A DNA stretch of 8,527 bases from JBLHUT01 sp047629975. Lineage in GTDB: Bacteria; Pseudomonadota; Alphaproteobacteria; Rhodobacterales; Rhodobacteraceae. The notes beneath the pieces are model-generated. The model saw nothing but the letters and a program-made list of their open reading frames with translations. It made no database searches and had not been told where the DNA came from. The position numbers and the translations under genes were made by a program. The stretch is from NCBI GenBank assembly GCA_047629975.1, contig JBLHUT010000157.1, positions 1-8,527 on the forward strand, read 5' to 3'. Positions 6,410 to 8,527 of the stretch are shown in pieces (within the stretch, counting starts at the first letter, position 1; each line of letters begins with the position of its first letter).

Positions 6410-8527
6410 TCAGCCAACCGACGGTGTGTCTGTGCCTGCGAATGTTGCCTGCGACAATCCCGCTTGCGCCATCAGGCGGTGGGCCTCTTGCAAGACCAGT
6501 CTTTCGGTGGCGGCCCCTTCGACAGGGACACGGCCCATCTCGAGCAGCAACGGGGCAGCCAGCGGGGTGATCCGGCTCAATTGCAAATGGTCGATGCGGC
6601 CTTCCACGCGGCCAAGCATCTCTTCGATGCGGCCAAAGTCGACCAACCCGCGCAGCGCCTCTTCGCGTGTGATTTCGAGCATCAAATGGTCGGGGTCGTA
6701 TTTGCGCAATGTGTCGTACAAGATGTCTGAGTTGAAGGTGGCCTGCCGCCCGGTTTTGCGCGCGGCAGGTGTGTTGCGCGCGATAAGCCCCGCGATGATC
6801 GCACTCGACTTGAATGTTCGTTTCATCACCGCATTTCCGGCAAGCCAGCTTTCGAGCCCCTCGCGCAGGTTGGCCGGCGAGAATAGTGGTGCGGCGTCGC
6901 GCAACGGCTCAAGCCCCCAGATCAATGTGGCATAGTCCGTCGCCACAAAGCCAAGCGGCGCAAGGCCTTGTTGCTCCATCCGCCGCGTCACCAGCAAGCC
7001 GAGCGTCTGCATCGCGTTGCGCCCTGCAAAGCCGTAAATACAGACGTGATGCCGCCCGTCGTGCGGAAAGCTTTCGACCAAAAGCCGATCGTTTCGGGGC
7101 AATTGCGAAACCTTGCGTTGCAGGGCAAGCCAGTCGGCGGTGTGGCGCGGCAATTCGGGCCAGTCGGGTTGGTCGAACAAACGCAGGATGCGGCTCGAAA
7201 GCTGGGTCGAGGTCGCAAATCTGGTACCCATAAAGGTGGCGATTTTCGGGGTCTTGCTTGCGTTCTTGCTCACTTCGACCACCATCTCGCGCAGGCCCTC
7301 GTAACGCACGATGCGCCCGCCGATCAGAAAGGTATCCCCCGGTGTCAGGGTCGCGGCAAAGCTTTCCTCGATCTCGCCAAGCGGTGCACCGCCGCGCCCG
7401 CGCAAGCGGACCTTAAGCGTATCGGTATCCTGAATTGTGCCGATGTTCATCCGGATGTTGCGCGCACTGCGCGGGTCGCGCAACTGCCACAGACCGTCGG
7501 GCCGCTGAAGCAGCTTTTGCCACTGGTCATAAGCCCGCAGCGCATAGCCACCGGTGGCACAAAATGTCAGGCAATCGTCGAACTCTGGCCGGGTCAGTGT
7601 CGAATACGCACCGGTTTGTGTCACTTCGGTAAAAAGGGCATCGGCTGAAAAAGGACCTGCACAGGCTGTGATCAGAATATGCTGGCACAGCACGTCGCGT
7701 GGCCCGTGCCCGCGTGGATCACCATCAAGATCACGGTCGAGCACCGCCTGCAACGCGGCAAAGCACTCGACGATCTCAAAACGGTTAGCCGGCACCAAAA
7801 GCGCCTTTGAGGGCGCGTTGTAGCGATGATTGGCGCGCCCGATGCGCTGTATCAGCCGTTTGACGTTTTTGGGCGCGCCGATCTGGATCACCAAGTCCAC
7901 GTCGCCCCAGTCGATCCCCAGATCCAGCGAACCTGTACACACAATCGCCCGAAGTGTGCCCGCAACCATTGCCGCCTCGACCCTCTGGCGCTGTTCGCGC
8001 GACAGGGAGCCGTGGTGGATGCCGATGGGCAAGGCGTCGGTGTTGGCCATCCAGAGCGCATGAAAGAACAGTTCGGCCTGCGCGCGGGTGTTGTGGAAGA
8101 TAAGCGTCGTGCGGTGCTGTTTGACCTGCTCGAGCACGGCAGGAATAGCGTAATGGGCCCCGCCCCCTACCCACGGCGCAGGCGCGTCGGTGCGCAGCAT
8201 CGCGATGTCGGGTGGCGGGCCGGGATCGGCATGCAAAATCGCGCAAGGGTCCGGATGACGGGCCAGCAGATGCGCGATGGCCGACGGGTCCTCGACCGTC
8301 GCCGAAAGCCCGACGCGCCGCTCAGGGCGTGGATTTCGTCGATAATGACCCGTTGGACACCTTTGAACATGCGCGGTGCATCCTCGTAAGAGGTCAGCAA
8401 CGCAAGGCTTTCGGGCGTGGTCAAAAGGATGTGTGGTGGGTCGGCGCGTTGGTGCTTCTTGCGTGTGGCAGAGGTGTCTCCGGTGCGGTCCTCGACCCGG
8501 ATATCAAGGCCGATCTCGTCAATCGGA
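6410..8527 (-). pseudogene. Ligase-associated Lhr-like DEXH helicase, 5'-partial and frame-disrupted
   Basis: A superfamily 2 DNA helicase of the Lhr-related 'ligase-associated DNA damage response' family, usually a little over 800 residues. The gene enters from the right edge, so motif I (Walker A) is outside. The first part (8526 down to about 8323, 68 codons) ends in motif II, V-I-I-D-E-I-H-A-L. The second part (about 8320 down to the TGA at 6410-6412, 636 codons) is in a different frame and starts R-R-V-G-L-S-A-T-V, motif III. It continues with I-F-H-N-T-R-A-Q (motif IV, near 8080-8100), G-I-D-W-G-D-V-D-L-V (motif V, near 7890-7919), Q-R-I-G-R-A-N-H-R (motif VI, about 7823-7849), then the winged-helix and Lhr C-terminal region with G-R-N-A-M-Q-T-L-G. 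About 20-25 residues normally found between motifs II and III are missing. As written, the upstream frame runs out of register and stops at 8167, so no full helicase can be made. No other lesion is visible. Sequencing error remains possible. Confidence 0.87.
8318..8328 (-). other. Junction of the frame-shifting deletion in the helicase gene
   Basis: On the minus strand, GCC CTG (Ala-Leu of D-E-I-H-A-L, 8328-8323) is followed within two bases by CGG CGC GTC (Arg-Arg-Val of R-R-V-G-L-S-A-T, from 8320) in another frame. In related helicases I recall a segment like E-S-K-R-G-D-Q-L then a helix between these motifs. Its absence together with the frame change indicates loss of roughly 60-70 bases, not a multiple of three, rather than a single-base slip. 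Confidence 0.75.

Noticed and set aside
6968..7648. Long plus-strand open frames opposite the helicase (also 6249-6935 and 7826-8389).
   Set aside because: They are antisense to clear helicase motifs, have compositions typical of shadow frames, and lack convincing ribosome binding sites or domains.
8167..8527. Programmed ribosomal frameshifting as the explanation for the split helicase.
   Set aside because: No slippery run is visible at the junction, and conserved residues between motifs II and III are missing altogether, which a frameshift alone cannot explain.

Overview
The window looks like chromosomal DNA from an alphaproteobacterium, most likely a Rhodobacterales/Roseobacter-type organism. 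I base this on the G+C-rich codon use, the gene order pal-cpoB-tilS-ftsH, the alphaproteobacterial CxxxxC-NRR ending of Pal, and the 'ligase-associated' helicase/phosphoesterase pair typical of that group. The family calls are from memory and motif reading; no search was run.

Plus strand, 1-4767: an envelope and housekeeping block. pal (outer-membrane lipoprotein) is followed by cpoB/ybgF (periplasmic coiled-coil and TPR protein). These are the last genes of the usual tol-pal cluster, so tolB is expected just left of the window. cpoB overlaps tilS (tRNA-Ile lysidine synthetase) by 4 bases, and tilS is followed after 72 bases by ftsH (membrane AAA+ zinc protease). The tilS-ftsH gap holds a possible promoter (perhaps heat-shock type), an 8-base tandem duplication and a strong ribosome binding site in front of a TTG start. 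A textbook rho-independent terminator at about 4814-4852 closes the block.

Plus strand, 5034-5630: a stand-alone MOSC-domain protein with its own ribosome binding site, ending 4 bases from the stop codon of a gene on the opposite strand.

Minus strand, 8527-5635: the distal half of a ligase-associated DNA damage response cluster, with a large Lhr-like DEXH helicase followed by the phosphoesterase PdeM. The helicase enters from the right edge, so its first ~100 codons, and probably the ligase and exonuclease genes, lie outside. Its reading frame is broken: between helicase motif II (DEIH) and motif III (SAT) about 20-25 conserved residues are missing and the frame changes. This is either a natural inactivating small deletion or a sequence/assembly error, and is the most notable observation here. 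PdeM downstream is intact.

I found no RNA genes, insertion sequences, CRISPR arrays or clearly new system. Apart from the broken helicase this is an ordinary core-genome region.
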